From SIG455 sp045646385 (GTDB lineage: Bacteria > Bacillota > Clostridia > UMGS1810), in assembly GCA_045646385.1 (NCBI GenBank), contig JAZRKQ010000017.1, forward strand, positions 1-64,000: 64,000 nucleotides of DNA, read 5' to 3'. The first letter of the stretch is position 1, and each line of letters opens with the position of its first letter. This document shows, piece by piece, positions 1 through 7,922 of the stretch. The notes beneath the pieces were generated by a model. That model searched no databases, was not told the DNA's origin, and saw nothing but the letters and a program-made list of their open reading frames with translations. The position numbers and the translations under genes are program-made.

Positions 1-397
1 TCTCCAGGTATGTTAATTCGCTCCGAATTGACAGAGCAAAAAACAAGCAATATAGAATTTTGTTAGAATTGGTTAGAAAAACCGCTAGATAAAGGTGTTT
101 TGGGTGATTTGCAAAATCGCTCAAACCCGCACCGTTAAGCCATTTGTGAGGTTTTATTTACAGTCTCACCCGGGGGATTTCGAGTCAGCCCCGTTATGAC
201 CTCTTCGATACCTGTCCGTGTATATGTTAGTGCTCCGTTTTGATAGAGCAAAAAACAAGCAATATAGAATTTTGTTAGAATTGGTTAGAAAAACCGCTAG
301 ATAAGGGGGTATTTGACATTGTGCAAAAGTGCCTAAACCCGCACGGTTAAGCCATTTGTGAGGCTTTATTTACAGTCTCACCCGGGGGATTTTGAGT
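1..397. repeat. Tandem ~212-bp direct repeat, two copies (second truncated into alkD)
   Basis: Positions 33-185 and 245-397 match at a constant offset of 212 bases with only a few substitutions. Looser similarity continues on the left (about 9-32 against 223-244), so the repeat period is about 212 bp and the array probably extends beyond the window start. Each unit contains a short hairpin (GGTT-AGAA-AAACC) and a GTGAG...CTCAC inverted repeat followed by CCCGGGGGATT. The 186-222 spacer has no second copy here. No open frame or known element was recognised. The second copy ends exactly where the alkD fragment begins to read as protein. Confidence 0.75.
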
Positions 398-918
398 GGT
401 TTCTTGCAGCACTTCCGCATGAATATTTTGAGGAAAATAATCTGCACACCTTTTTGATTGAAAGAGAACAGGATTTTGACAGATGTATAGAAAAGATAGA
501 TGCTTTTTTGCCTTATATAGATAATTGGGCTACCTGCGACAGTATGAAGCCGAAGATTTTAAAAAAAGAACCCAAAAAATTGCTGAAGCATATAAAAAGA
601 TGGATTAATTCAAATGATCTTTATACAGTTAGATATCCAATAAATTTATTGATGAGTTTTTATCTTGACGAAAATTTTGATGAGAGTTATATCAAAATGG
701 TTGTAAATATAAATTCTGATGAATATTACATTAATATGATGCGTGCATGGTATTTTGCAACTGCACTTGCAAAACGATATAAAGATATGCTTCCGTACAT
801 AGAGAACAGAGTAATTGTTGTGTGGACGCATAATAAAACCATACAAAAAGCAATTGAAAGTCTGAGAATTTCAAAAGAGTATAAACAGTATTTAAAAACG
901 CTGAAAATAAGTAATTAG
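358..918 (+). pseudogene. 5'-truncated DNA alkylation repair enzyme (AlkD-like)
   Basis: The frame matches the C-terminal three quarters of AlkD/COG4912 HEAT-repeat DNA glycosylases, which remove alkylated bases. Family-like stretches are ALPHEYFEENNLH, DNWATCDSMKPK, YYINMMRAWYFATALAK and THNKTIQKAIES. Family members are about 230 residues; here about the first 60 are missing. The homology starts near base 398, and the codons before it (358-397) belong to the second copy of the upstream 212-bp repeat. The GTG at 358 lies inside the repeat and has no ribosome site. It is therefore best read as a remnant left by recombination at the repeat. The remaining frame is intact, so the event may be recent. 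A fortuitous translated product cannot be excluded. Confidence 0.8.
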
Positions 919-958
919 TTTTGGCATAAGCAATTGATATATATTATATTAGAAAACC

Positions 959-1000
959 TGAGTTACTGCCCCGTTATATAGGAGAGGAACTCATTTTTTT
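959..1000 (+). terminator. Possible terminator after alkD remnant
   Basis: TGAGTT (959-964) pairs with AACTCA (988-993) and is followed by seven T. The loop is 23 bases, long for a terminator, so support is modest. Confidence 0.4.
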
Positions 1001-1040
1001 GAACCCCTTCGTGTTTATTAAAAATGATTGAATGATTTTC

Positions 1041-1069
1041 TTGATTTTTGGTTAAACATGTGTTACACT
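1041..1069 (+). promoter_or_regulatory. Sigma-A promoter for putP
   Basis: TTGATT (1041-1046), 17-base spacer, TACACT (1064-1069), 41 bases ahead of the putP start. Confidence 0.6.
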
Positions 1070-1110
1070 AACATAGTGCAGAAAAATAGCAAAAAAAGGA
1101 GATTTGAATT

Positions 1111-2646
1111 ATGGATATTTTTGCATTCGTACTTTACTTTGTAGCGATGATTGCTATTGGTATTTTCTTTTTCTGTAAGTCTAAAGCAGTAACAGAAAAA
1201 GATTATTTTTTAGGCGGACGTGCTATGGGACCATGGGTTGCAGCAATGAGTGCACAGGCATCTGATATGAGCGCATGGCTTCTTATGGGGCTGCCGGGAA
1301 GTATTTTGGCATTCGGATTTGGTCAGGCATGGATAGGTATCGGTCTTGCAATAGGTACTGCTGCAAACTGGATTTTAGTTGCAAAAAGACTGCGTAAATT
1401 TTCAAAAGCAGCAGAAGATTCTATTACACTTCCTCAGTATCTTTCTAATCGATTTGTATCAAAAAGTCATACAGTAAGTATTATCTGTGCGGTAGTATTT
1501 TTGGTATGCTTCACAATTTATGTTGCTTCTGCGTTCGTTGCAGGCGCAGATGTATTTACAACATTGGTTCCTGAGTTAACAAGAACAAACGCTATGCTTA
1601 TATTTGCTGCTATCGTTGTAATATATACATTCTTGGGCGGCTTTAATGCTGTTTGCTGGACAGACTTTTTCCAAGGACTTTTAATGATATGTGCACTTTT
1701 AATTGTTCCGATTGTTATAGGACTTACACGAAATCTTGATACAGCGGCATTGTCTACTGTATATACCGGACCAAATGGTGAAGAATTTAAGTTTGTAGCA
1801 AATTTCTTTAATGCAAGTTGGAAAGATATTGTTTCCGGACTTGGCTGGGGACTTGGTTACTTTGGTATGCCACATATTATAGTAAGATTTATGGCGATTG
1901 AAAAACCATCTATGGTTAAAAAATCTGCTACAGTTGCAATAATATGGGTTGTACTTTCGCTCGCAGCGACAGTTGTGATTGCATATCTTGGAAGAATGTT
2001 TGTATATTCTAATGGAACAGACCTTTCTGCAGTTTTACTTGCTAATGGTAAACAGTCATTAATATTTGTGGAACTTGCGCGCGATGTATTCCCATCATTT
2101 ATTGCAGGTCTTTTGCTTGCTGCGATTATTGCAGCGAGTATGTCAACTGCCGATTCACAACTTTTGGTTGCAGCATCGTCTTTTGCCAGTGACCTTTATA
2201 AACCGATTGTAAGAAAAAATGCGTCAAATAAGGAAATGCTTTGGGTAAGCCGTATAATTGTTATTGTTATAGCTGTTGTGGCATTCTTTATTGCTAGCAG
2301 TAAAGGAAAGGCTGCTCAGGCGATTATGGATTTGGTATCAAATGCATGGGGTATTTTTGGTGCGGCATTTGGTCCGGCAGTACTGTTCTCTCTGTTCTGG
2401 AAACGATTTACATATAAAGGTGCTGTTGCAGGAATTATCGTTGGTGCGTTAGTAGATATGCTTTGGTTATGGATGCCTGTTATAAACGGACAGACTTTAA
2501 CAGCAATTACCGGTATTTACGAAATCATTCCGGGCTTTATCATCGGTGCAATTGCTGCTATTGTAGTTACACTTATCGATAAAGCACCGTCTAAGGAAGT
2601 AGAAGCAATATTTGAAAAAGCTACTGATAACAGTATTGATGATTAA
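1111..2646 (+). CDS. putP: Sodium/proline symporter PutP
   Basis: 511-residue integral membrane protein of the sodium:solute symporter family (SSS), about 13 transmembrane helices, importing proline with Na+. The family stretch ASDMSAWLLMGLPG (about residues 50-63), the GGFNAVCWTDFFQG segment and the SMSTADSQLLVAASS segment are typical of PutP rather than of SSS sugar or pantothenate carriers. Length agrees with PutP (about 500). ATG follows AAAAGGAGA with good spacing. It is a single-gene unit with its own promoter and a strong terminator. Substrate is inferred from family resemblance. Confidence 0.9.
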   Translation: MDIFAFVLYFVAMIAIGIFFFCKSKAVTEKDYFLGGRAMGPWVAAMSAQASDMSAWLLMGLPGSILAFGFGQAWIGIGLAIGTAANWILVAKRLRKFSKAAEDSITLPQYLSNRFVSKSHTVSIICAVVFLVCFTIYVASAFVAGADVFTTLVPELTRTNAMLIFAAIVVIYTFLGGFNAVCWTDFFQGLLMICALLIVPIVIGLTRNLDTAALSTVYTGPNGEEFKFVANFFNASWKDIVSGLGWGLGYFGMPHIIVRFMAIEKPSMVKKSATVAIIWVVLSLAATVVIAYLGRMFVYSNGTDLSAVLLANGKQSLIFVELARDVFPSFIAGLLLAAIIAASMSTADSQLLVAASSFASDLYKPIVRKNASNKEMLWVSRIIVIVIAVVAFFIASSKGKAAQAIMDLVSNAWGIFGAAFGPAVLFSLFWKRFTYKGAVAGIIVGALVDMLWLWMPVINGQTLTAITGIYEIIPGFIIGAIAAIVVTLIDKAPSKEVEAIFEKATDNSIDD

Positions 2647-2663
2647 TTTTAGAAAATAACTAC

Positions 2664-2693
2664 AAAAAGACAATCCATCAGGATTGTCTTTTT
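2664..2693 (+). terminator. Rho-independent terminator of putP
   Basis: AAAAAGACAATCC / GGATTGTCTTTTT, 13-bp perfect stem with an ATCA loop and a T run. Confidence 0.9.
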
Positions 2694-2826
2694 TGTGTTT
2701 TTGAACGCCTAAGTTTTTATGATGCAAATATTTTTTTGTTTAGCAATCAAGCAAATGTGTGACAAGAAATATTTTTCTTTATTTAAATAAAATTAGCAAA
2801 ATATTTTGGGGATTTAGGGAAACCGC

Positions 2827-2855
2827 TTTACTTTTTGTTGGAATTTTAATATAAT
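2827..2855 (+). promoter_or_regulatory. Sigma-A promoter for the Lrp gene
   Basis: TTTACT (2827-2832), 17-base spacer, TATAAT (2850-2855); a second overlapping TATAAT lies at 2856-2861. Confidence 0.55.
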
Positions 2856-2875
2856 TATAATAAATGGGGGTGTAT

Positions 2876-3328
2876 ATGTTGGATAATATAGATCATCAAA
2901 TTTTGTCTTATCTTAAAGAAAATTCAAGAGAAAACGCAACAAATATTGGAAATAAAATAAATTTATCCACTTCTGCAGTAATAGAGCGCATTAAAAAAAT
3001 GGAAAATAGCGGTTTGATAAAGCAGTATACAACCATTATAAACCAAAAAATTACCGGCAAAGAATTAATGGCATTTATTAATGTTAAACTAGATGCACCT
3101 AAATATTACGAAAGTTTCATAAAACATATAAATGAATATAATCCTGTTGCTGAATGCTATTATATAGCAGGTGATTTTGATTTTCTTCTTAAAGTAGTTA
3201 CATCATCAACCAGTAGACTTGAAGAAATTCTTAATTACATTAAGTCAATCAACGGTGTTTCTTTGACAAGAACTACTGTTGTGTTATCCACAAACAAACA
3301 CGAAGTTTGTTTGCTCCCTGATGAATAA
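2876..3328 (+). CDS. Lrp/AsnC-family transcriptional regulator
   Basis: 150-residue one-domain-pair regulator: N-terminal winged helix (about residues 1-60, with INLSTSAVIERIKKMENSG as the recognition region) and C-terminal RAM ligand-binding domain (about 65-145). Such proteins sense amino acids or related metabolites and bind DNA as dimers or octamers. The in-frame ATG at 2864 is upstream of the GGGGG ribosome site (2866-2870), so the ATG at 2876 is taken as start. It lies 42 bases before the transhydrogenase operon on the same strand with no terminator between, so it probably controls or is co-transcribed with pnt. The ligand is unknown. Confidence 0.88.
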   Translation: MLDNIDHQILSYLKENSRENATNIGNKINLSTSAVIERIKKMENSGLIKQYTTIINQKITGKELMAFINVKLDAPKYYESFIKHINEYNPVAECYYIAGDFDFLLKVVTSSTSRLEEILNYIKSINGVSLTRTTVVLSTNKHEVCLLPDE

Positions 3329-3370
3329 AATGTATAAATATATTTTATAAAAAAGAAAGGATTTGGTATT

Positions 3371-4528
3371 ATGGTAATTGGTATTCCAAAGGAAATTATG
3401 CATGGAGAGGGTCGTGTTTCTGCAATTCCCGAAACAGTCGCTAAACTTAAGGCAGACGGATTTGAAGTACTTGTTGAAAATTCAGCAGGTGAAGGTGCGC
3501 TTTTTGCTGATAGCGACTATGTTGCGGCAGGAGCAACAATGATTGCGGATTGTGAAGAACTCTATGCAAAATCAGATGTAATTTTGAAGGTAAAAGAGCC
3601 ACAGTTTAACGAGGCGAAGGGTAAACATGAAGTGGATATGATGCATGAAGGTCAGTACCTCATTACATTTATTCACCCCGCATCCCCGGTTAACCACGAA
3701 ATGGTTAAAAATATGGCTGCAAAAGGTGTAATCAGTCTTACACTTGACGGTGTTCCGCGTATTTCAAGAGCACAGAATATGGATGCGCTTTCTTCAATGA
3801 GCACATGTGCAGGCTACAAAGGTATTTTAATGGCGGCAAACGATCTCAAAAAATTTATTCCTCCCATTTTCTGTGCGGTAGGTCAGGTAAAACCATGTAA
3901 TGCGCTTGTTATTGGTACTGGAGTTGCTGGTTTGAGAGCACTTGCTACAGCAAAGGGACTTGGTGCTATTACATATGCAGCAGACATTCGTCCTGCCGCA
4001 GCGGAGCAGGCACAAAGTCTTGGCGCTAAAATTGTAGATACAGGAGTACCTGCTGAAATTGCAGTAGGTGAAGGCGGTTATGCGAATGCTCTTCCGGAAG
4101 AATGGCTTGAAAAAGAAAGAGCAGCCCTTGCTGATACAATTAAAGATATGGATATTATCTTCTGTTCAGCACTTGTTCCATCCAAACTTGCCCCTGTAAT
4201 TCTTACGGAAGAACTTGTTAAGACAATGAAACCCGGTTCAGTAATTGTTGATATTTCAATAGATCAGGGTGGTAACTGTGAAATAACAGATCCAGGCGAA
4301 ACATCAGTAAAACATCAGGTTACAATCGAAGGTATCAAAAATATCCCCGGTATGCTTCCTACAAGTTCAACATGGATGTTTTCACATAACATTTATAATC
4401 TTGTTAAGTATCTTACAAAAGATGGTGCGATTGTTCTTGACACAAATGACGATATCGTAAATGGTATACTTACAACAATTGACGGTAAAATCGTTCATAA
4501 AGGTGCTATAGAAGCAATGAATGCATAA
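3371..4528 (+). CDS. pntAA: NAD(P) transhydrogenase alpha subunit, NAD-binding dI (PntAA)
   Basis: 385-residue soluble domain I of proton-translocating transhydrogenase, which binds NAD(H) and exchanges hydride with domain III on PntB. The RISRAQNMDALSSMS segment (invariant RQD-loop region) and the Rossmann glycine motif GTGVAGLRALATAK followed by DIRPAAAEQ are diagnostic. Length fits the split PntAA form (about 380). Alanine dehydrogenase, a paralogue, was considered; the following pntAB and pntB genes settle the call. AAAGGA lies ahead of ATG. First of three tightly packed genes. Confidence 0.93.
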   Translation: MVIGIPKEIMHGEGRVSAIPETVAKLKADGFEVLVENSAGEGALFADSDYVAAGATMIADCEELYAKSDVILKVKEPQFNEAKGKHEVDMMHEGQYLITFIHPASPVNHEMVKNMAAKGVISLTLDGVPRISRAQNMDALSSMSTCAGYKGILMAANDLKKFIPPIFCAVGQVKPCNALVIGTGVAGLRALATAKGLGAITYAADIRPAAAEQAQSLGAKIVDTGVPAEIAVGEGGYANALPEEWLEKERAALADTIKDMDIIFCSALVPSKLAPVILTEELVKTMKPGSVIVDISIDQGGNCEITDPGETSVKHQVTIEGIKNIPGMLPTSSTWMFSHNIYNLVKYLTKDGAIVLDTNDDIVNGILTTIDGKIVHKGAIEAMNA

Positions 4529-4546
4529 TTTTGGGGGTTATAAACA

Positions 4547-4837
4547 GTGGGAATTATTTTAATTGTAATATTCATAGTCGCAGCAATTGTTGGCTACCTT
4601 ATTATTAATAAAGTACCTACTTTACTTCATACTCCTTTAATGTCTGGTATGAATGCATTGTCGGGTATCACAGTTTTAGGTGCTTTGACGGTTACTGCAA
4701 TTGCAGTAAAAGAAAGCGCTCCTGCTTTAAGCATTATTATTGGGATATTAGCCATTGTTTTTGCAATGGTTAATGTTGTGGGCGGTTTTGCAGTAACAGG
4801 CAGAATGCTCAAAATGTTTAAAAAGGAGGATAAATAA
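4547..4837 (+). CDS. pntAB: NAD(P) transhydrogenase alpha-2 subunit (PntAB)
   Basis: 96-residue membrane subunit contributing the first helices of proton channel domain II. It shows about three hydrophobic helices and the conserved stretch HTPLMSGMNALSGI. Start is GTG, placed after GGGGG (4532-4536). Its stop codon directly abuts the pntB start, implying translational coupling. Size is typical (about 95-100). Confidence 0.92.
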   Translation: MGIILIVIFIVAAIVGYLIINKVPTLLHTPLMSGMNALSGITVLGALTVTAIAVKESAPALSIIIGILAIVFAMVNVVGGFAVTGRMLKMFKKEDK

Positions 4838-6736
4838 GTGGAATTGTTAATAGATAATTCGATTTATTACATAATCAGTGCAGTTATCGTTTTAGGTGTT
4901 CTGCTCGGCATCAGTATGATGAGTAAGGTTAAGACGGCATACAATGGTAACACTATTTCTGCAATTTGCACAGTAATTGCTATTGTAGTTGTCCTCTATA
5001 ACAATTCAATTTTAACTGCTTGGCAGGTTTTGATAGGCCTTGCAATCGGTGCAGTAGTGGGTCTTATTGGAGCAATTAAAGTTAAAATGATTCAGATGCC
5101 TCAGGCTGTTGCACTTTTAAATGGTCTTGGTGGTCTTGCCAGCGCACTTGTGGCGGTTTTAACAATCAATCAGGCAGACGGCGATAAATTTGCTATATGT
5201 GTTGGTGCCATTGCCCTTCTGGTTGGTTGGGTTACATTTACAGGTAGTTTGGTTGCTGCAGGTAAACTCCACAAGGTTCTTCCTCAGAAACCTGTTGTAT
5301 GGAAATCACACTCATTAATTGTAGCAGTAACCTTGATTCTTATAGTAATTGCAATTATATTCAAACCTGAATCAATTTGGTTTATCACAATCCTTTCAGC
5401 ATTTTTTGGGGTTGCATTTGCAATTCGTGTTGGCGGTGCCGATATGCCAATAACAATCTCACTTCTTAACTCTCTCAGCGGTGTTGCAGGTGGTATTGCA
5501 GGTATTGCTGTTGGCGATCCATTATTGGTTGCTATAGGCGGTGTTGTTGGTGCGTCAGGTCTTCTGTTAACACAGATCATGTGTAAGGCTATGAACAGAA
5601 GTTTAATCAGTATACTTTTAGGAAGCACCGCTAAAAAGCCTGTTGCTGTTCAAAATGATACCGCAAAATCTGAAACAATAGAAAAGGAAGAACCCAAATT
5701 ATCAGTTAACGAAATTTTGGCAAATGCAAAAAAGGTTATGATTGTACCGGGATATGGAATGGCGCTTGCTCAGGCACAAAGTACAGTTAAAGCACTTGCT
5801 GATAAATTGGAATCGAAAGGTGTAGAGGTTAAATTTGCTATTCATCCTGTTGCGGGAAGAATGCCTGGTCATATGAATGTACTTCTTTGCGAAGTTGATG
5901 TACCATATGATAAACTATACGAGATGGAAGCAATTAATGGCGAATTTGCAGAATGTGATGCAGCAATTATAATTGGTGCAAATGACGTTGTTAATCCGGC
6001 AGCAAATACTGCCGAGGGCACACCTATTTATGGTATGCCGGTCCTCAATGCTGCTGATGCTAAAAGTGTTATTGTATGTAACTTTGATACAAGCGCAGGT
6101 TATGCAGGAGTACCAAATCCGCTTTATGAAAGCGAAAATACAGTAATGATGCTGGGCGATGCAAAGGATACTGTTTCTCAACTTATTATGGCTCTTGATG
6201 GTGAATCTAATGCTGCTGAAAAAAATGCGAATTCTATATCAGTTGGCGATATGTTATCACAGGCAAAAAAGGTTATGATTGTACCGGGATACGGAATGGC
6301 GCTTGCTCAAGCACAAAGTACAGTTAAAGCACTTGCTGATAAGTTGGAATCAAAAGGTGTAGAGGTTAAATTTGCTATTCATCCTGTTGCGGGAAGAATG
6401 CCTGGTCATATGAATGTACTTCTTTGCGAAGTTGATGTACCATATGATAAACTATACGAGATGGAAGCGATTAATGGCGAATTTGCAGAATGTGATGTAG
6501 CAATTATAATTGGTGCAAACGATGTTGTTAATCCGGCTGCAAATACTGCCGAGGGCACACCTATTTATGGTATGCCGGTCCTCAATGCTGCTGATGCTAA
6601 AAGTGTTATTGTATGTAATTTTGATACAAGCGCAGGTTATGCAGGAGTACCAAATCCGCTTTATGAAAGCGAAAACACAGTAATGATGCTGGGCGATGCA
6701 AAGGATACCGTTTCTCAACTTATCCAAAGTTTCTAA
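4838..6736 (+). CDS. pntB: NAD(P) transhydrogenase beta subunit with duplicated dIII
   Basis: 632 residues, against about 460 for the family. The order is membrane domain II (about residues 1-260, roughly nine helices), a charged linker (about 265-296), dIII copy 1 (297-450), a 25-residue linker, and dIII copy 2 (476-629). Both copies carry PGYGMALAQAQ, HPVAGRMPGHMNVLL and GANDVVNPAA. By alignment from memory with E. coli PntB, the loop where Lys-Arg-Ser normally holds the NADP 2'-phosphate reads Asn-Phe-Asp in both (VIVCNFDTSAGYAGV). Start is GTG after GGAGG. The enzyme couples proton entry to hydride transfer from NADH to NADP+. How two dIII domains on one chain would share the dI site, and whether they still prefer NADP, cannot be read from sequence. 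Confidence 0.93.
   Translation: MELLIDNSIYYIISAVIVLGVLLGISMMSKVKTAYNGNTISAICTVIAIVVVLYNNSILTAWQVLIGLAIGAVVGLIGAIKVKMIQMPQAVALLNGLGGLASALVAVLTINQADGDKFAICVGAIALLVGWVTFTGSLVAAGKLHKVLPQKPVVWKSHSLIVAVTLILIVIAIIFKPESIWFITILSAFFGVAFAIRVGGADMPITISLLNSLSGVAGGIAGIAVGDPLLVAIGGVVGASGLLLTQIMCKAMNRSLISILLGSTAKKPVAVQNDTAKSETIEKEEPKLSVNEILANAKKVMIVPGYGMALAQAQSTVKALADKLESKGVEVKFAIHPVAGRMPGHMNVLLCEVDVPYDKLYEMEAINGEFAECDAAIIIGANDVVNPAANTAEGTPIYGMPVLNAADAKSVIVCNFDTSAGYAGVPNPLYESENTVMMLGDAKDTVSQLIMALDGESNAAEKNANSISVGDMLSQAKKVMIVPGYGMALAQAQSTVKALADKLESKGVEVKFAIHPVAGRMPGHMNVLLCEVDVPYDKLYEMEAINGEFAECDVAIIIGANDVVNPAANTAEGTPIYGMPVLNAADAKSVIVCNFDTSAGYAGVPNPLYESENTVMMLGDAKDTVSQLIQSF
5726..6186 (+). repeat. dIII duplication in pntB, copy 1
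   Basis: 461-bp direct repeat with a period of 537 bp (179 codons), partner at 6263-6723. I count 12 mismatches, all substitutions; 11 are silent and one changes Ala to Val. Confidence 0.97.
6263..6723 (+). repeat. dIII duplication in pntB, copy 2
   Basis: Second copy of the 461-bp repeat starting at 5726. The reading frame is kept and the protein ends six residues after it. Confidence 0.97.
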
Positions 6737-6772
6737 ATAATCAATAAACGAAGTATCGTTCGTGAATATGAT

Positions 6773-6817
6773 ATACACCACCGAAAGTGAGTCACACTTT
6801 TGGTGGTGTATTTTTTT
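6773..6817 (+). terminator. Terminator of the pnt operon
   Basis: ATACACCACCGAAAGTG pairs with CACTTTTGGTGGTGTAT (one G-U), loop AGTCA, then seven T. Confidence 0.93.
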
Positions 6818-6848
6818 AGTTGTATACCATTGTTTACATAAGGTTTAA

Positions 6849-6877
6849 TTGACTGATTAAATACATTGTGGTAGAAT
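6849..6877 (+). promoter_or_regulatory. Sigma-A promoter for the lipid kinase gene
   Basis: TTGACT (6849-6854), 17-base spacer, TAGAAT (6872-6877). Confidence 0.6.
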
Positions 6878-6924
6878 ACATATTGGATATTGCTTAGATA
6901 AATTAATATAGTCAGGAGTCATAT

Positions 6925-7902
6925 ATGAAAACTGTTTTTGTAGTAAACCCAATGGCGGGACAAGGTAAAAACATTGATAAAATTATATCGCAAATAAAAG
7001 AAACTGCGTCTGATATAAGTGCAGATATACAGATATATATTACAAAAAGTGCAGGAGATGCTAGAAAATTTGTAAACGAGTATTGCAAAGATTATGGTGC
7101 GGCACGTTTTATTGCATGCGGTGGTGACGGAACTTTAAACGAGGTTATAAATGGTGCAATCGATTGTGTTGATGCTCAAGTAGGCGTTATGCCAATAGGG
7201 ACGGGCAATGATTTTTGTAGGAATTTTGATTACGCCGGAAGTTTCAGTAACATTTCCAATCTTATAAAAGGTGCCTGTATAAAGTGTGATGTTATTATGT
7301 ATACCACAACAATCGGAGGAATCAAAAAAACAGGCTACTGTGCAAATATGTTTAACATAGGATTTGACTGCAACGTTGCAGATATGACTGCCAATATGAA
7401 GAAAAAACCGTTTATATCAGGAGGATTTGCATATCTGCTTTCTATTTTTGCTATGCTTATAAAGAAAAAGGGAGCAAACTTAAAAATAGAACTTGATGGA
7501 AATATCGTACATAACGGACCTTTGCTTTTAACTTCAGTTGCAAACGGCTGTTTCTGTGGCGGAGGGGTTAAGAGTAATCCTTTGGCTTCCGTGCAGGATG
7601 GTTTTATAAATATAAATATAATAAAAAATGTATCAAGGCTTAAATTTATAAAACTTTTGCCACACTATATGAAAGGTGATTTTTTAGAACTTAAAAACAT
7701 AGAAAAAGTTATTTCATCACTTAAATGTAAAAAGATTACCGTAAAACCTTTTGACGACAATATACGACTTTGTATTGACGGGGAGATAACCGATGTTGGT
7801 ATAACAGAATTTGAAATTATGCCTAACGCATTTAATTTTGTTGTTCCGGTCCCTCAAAAATCTTATTTTGAATCTGATTGCATAAAATATAATAATGTAT
7901 AA
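6925..7902 (+). CDS. Diacylglycerol/lipid kinase family protein (YegS/DgkB type)
   Basis: 325-residue cytoplasmic lipid kinase of the diacylglycerol kinase catalytic fold. VNPMAGQGK at the N terminus, the nucleotide loop CGGDGTLNEVING (about residues 65-77) and GTGNDFCRNF (about 92-101) identify the family. It probably returns diacylglycerol to phosphatidic acid during phospholipid turnover, but related enzymes use other lipids, so the substrate is inferred. GGAG lies ahead of ATG. It shares a transcript with the CPBP protease gene 20 bases downstream. Confidence 0.88.
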   Translation: MKTVFVVNPMAGQGKNIDKIISQIKETASDISADIQIYITKSAGDARKFVNEYCKDYGAARFIACGGDGTLNEVINGAIDCVDAQVGVMPIGTGNDFCRNFDYAGSFSNISNLIKGACIKCDVIMYTTTIGGIKKTGYCANMFNIGFDCNVADMTANMKKKPFISGGFAYLLSIFAMLIKKKGANLKIELDGNIVHNGPLLLTSVANGCFCGGGVKSNPLASVQDGFININIIKNVSRLKFIKLLPHYMKGDFLELKNIEKVISSLKCKKITVKPFDDNIRLCIDGEITDVGITEFEIMPNAFNFVVPVPQKSYFESDCIKYNNV

Positions 7903-7922
7903 AAAATAATAAAGGTGATGCT

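Noticed and set aside
1..397. CRISPR array or leader
   Set aside because: The repeat is about 212 bp, far longer than CRISPR repeats, with no spacer pattern and no cas gene.
3371..4528. Alanine dehydrogenase as identity of the gene after lrp
   Set aside because: The next two genes are pntAB and pntB with near-zero gaps, and the RISRAQNMDALSSMS loop is that of transhydrogenase dI.
5726..6723. Assembly artefact as the cause of the pntB duplication
   Set aside because: The copies differ at 12 positions, 11 silent and spread along the length, and the linker and ends differ; a misassembly would give identical copies. Long reads would settle it.
5915..6781. Minus-strand frames within pntB
   Set aside because: They are antisense shadows of the duplicated dIII and are repeated only because the coding strand is duplicated.
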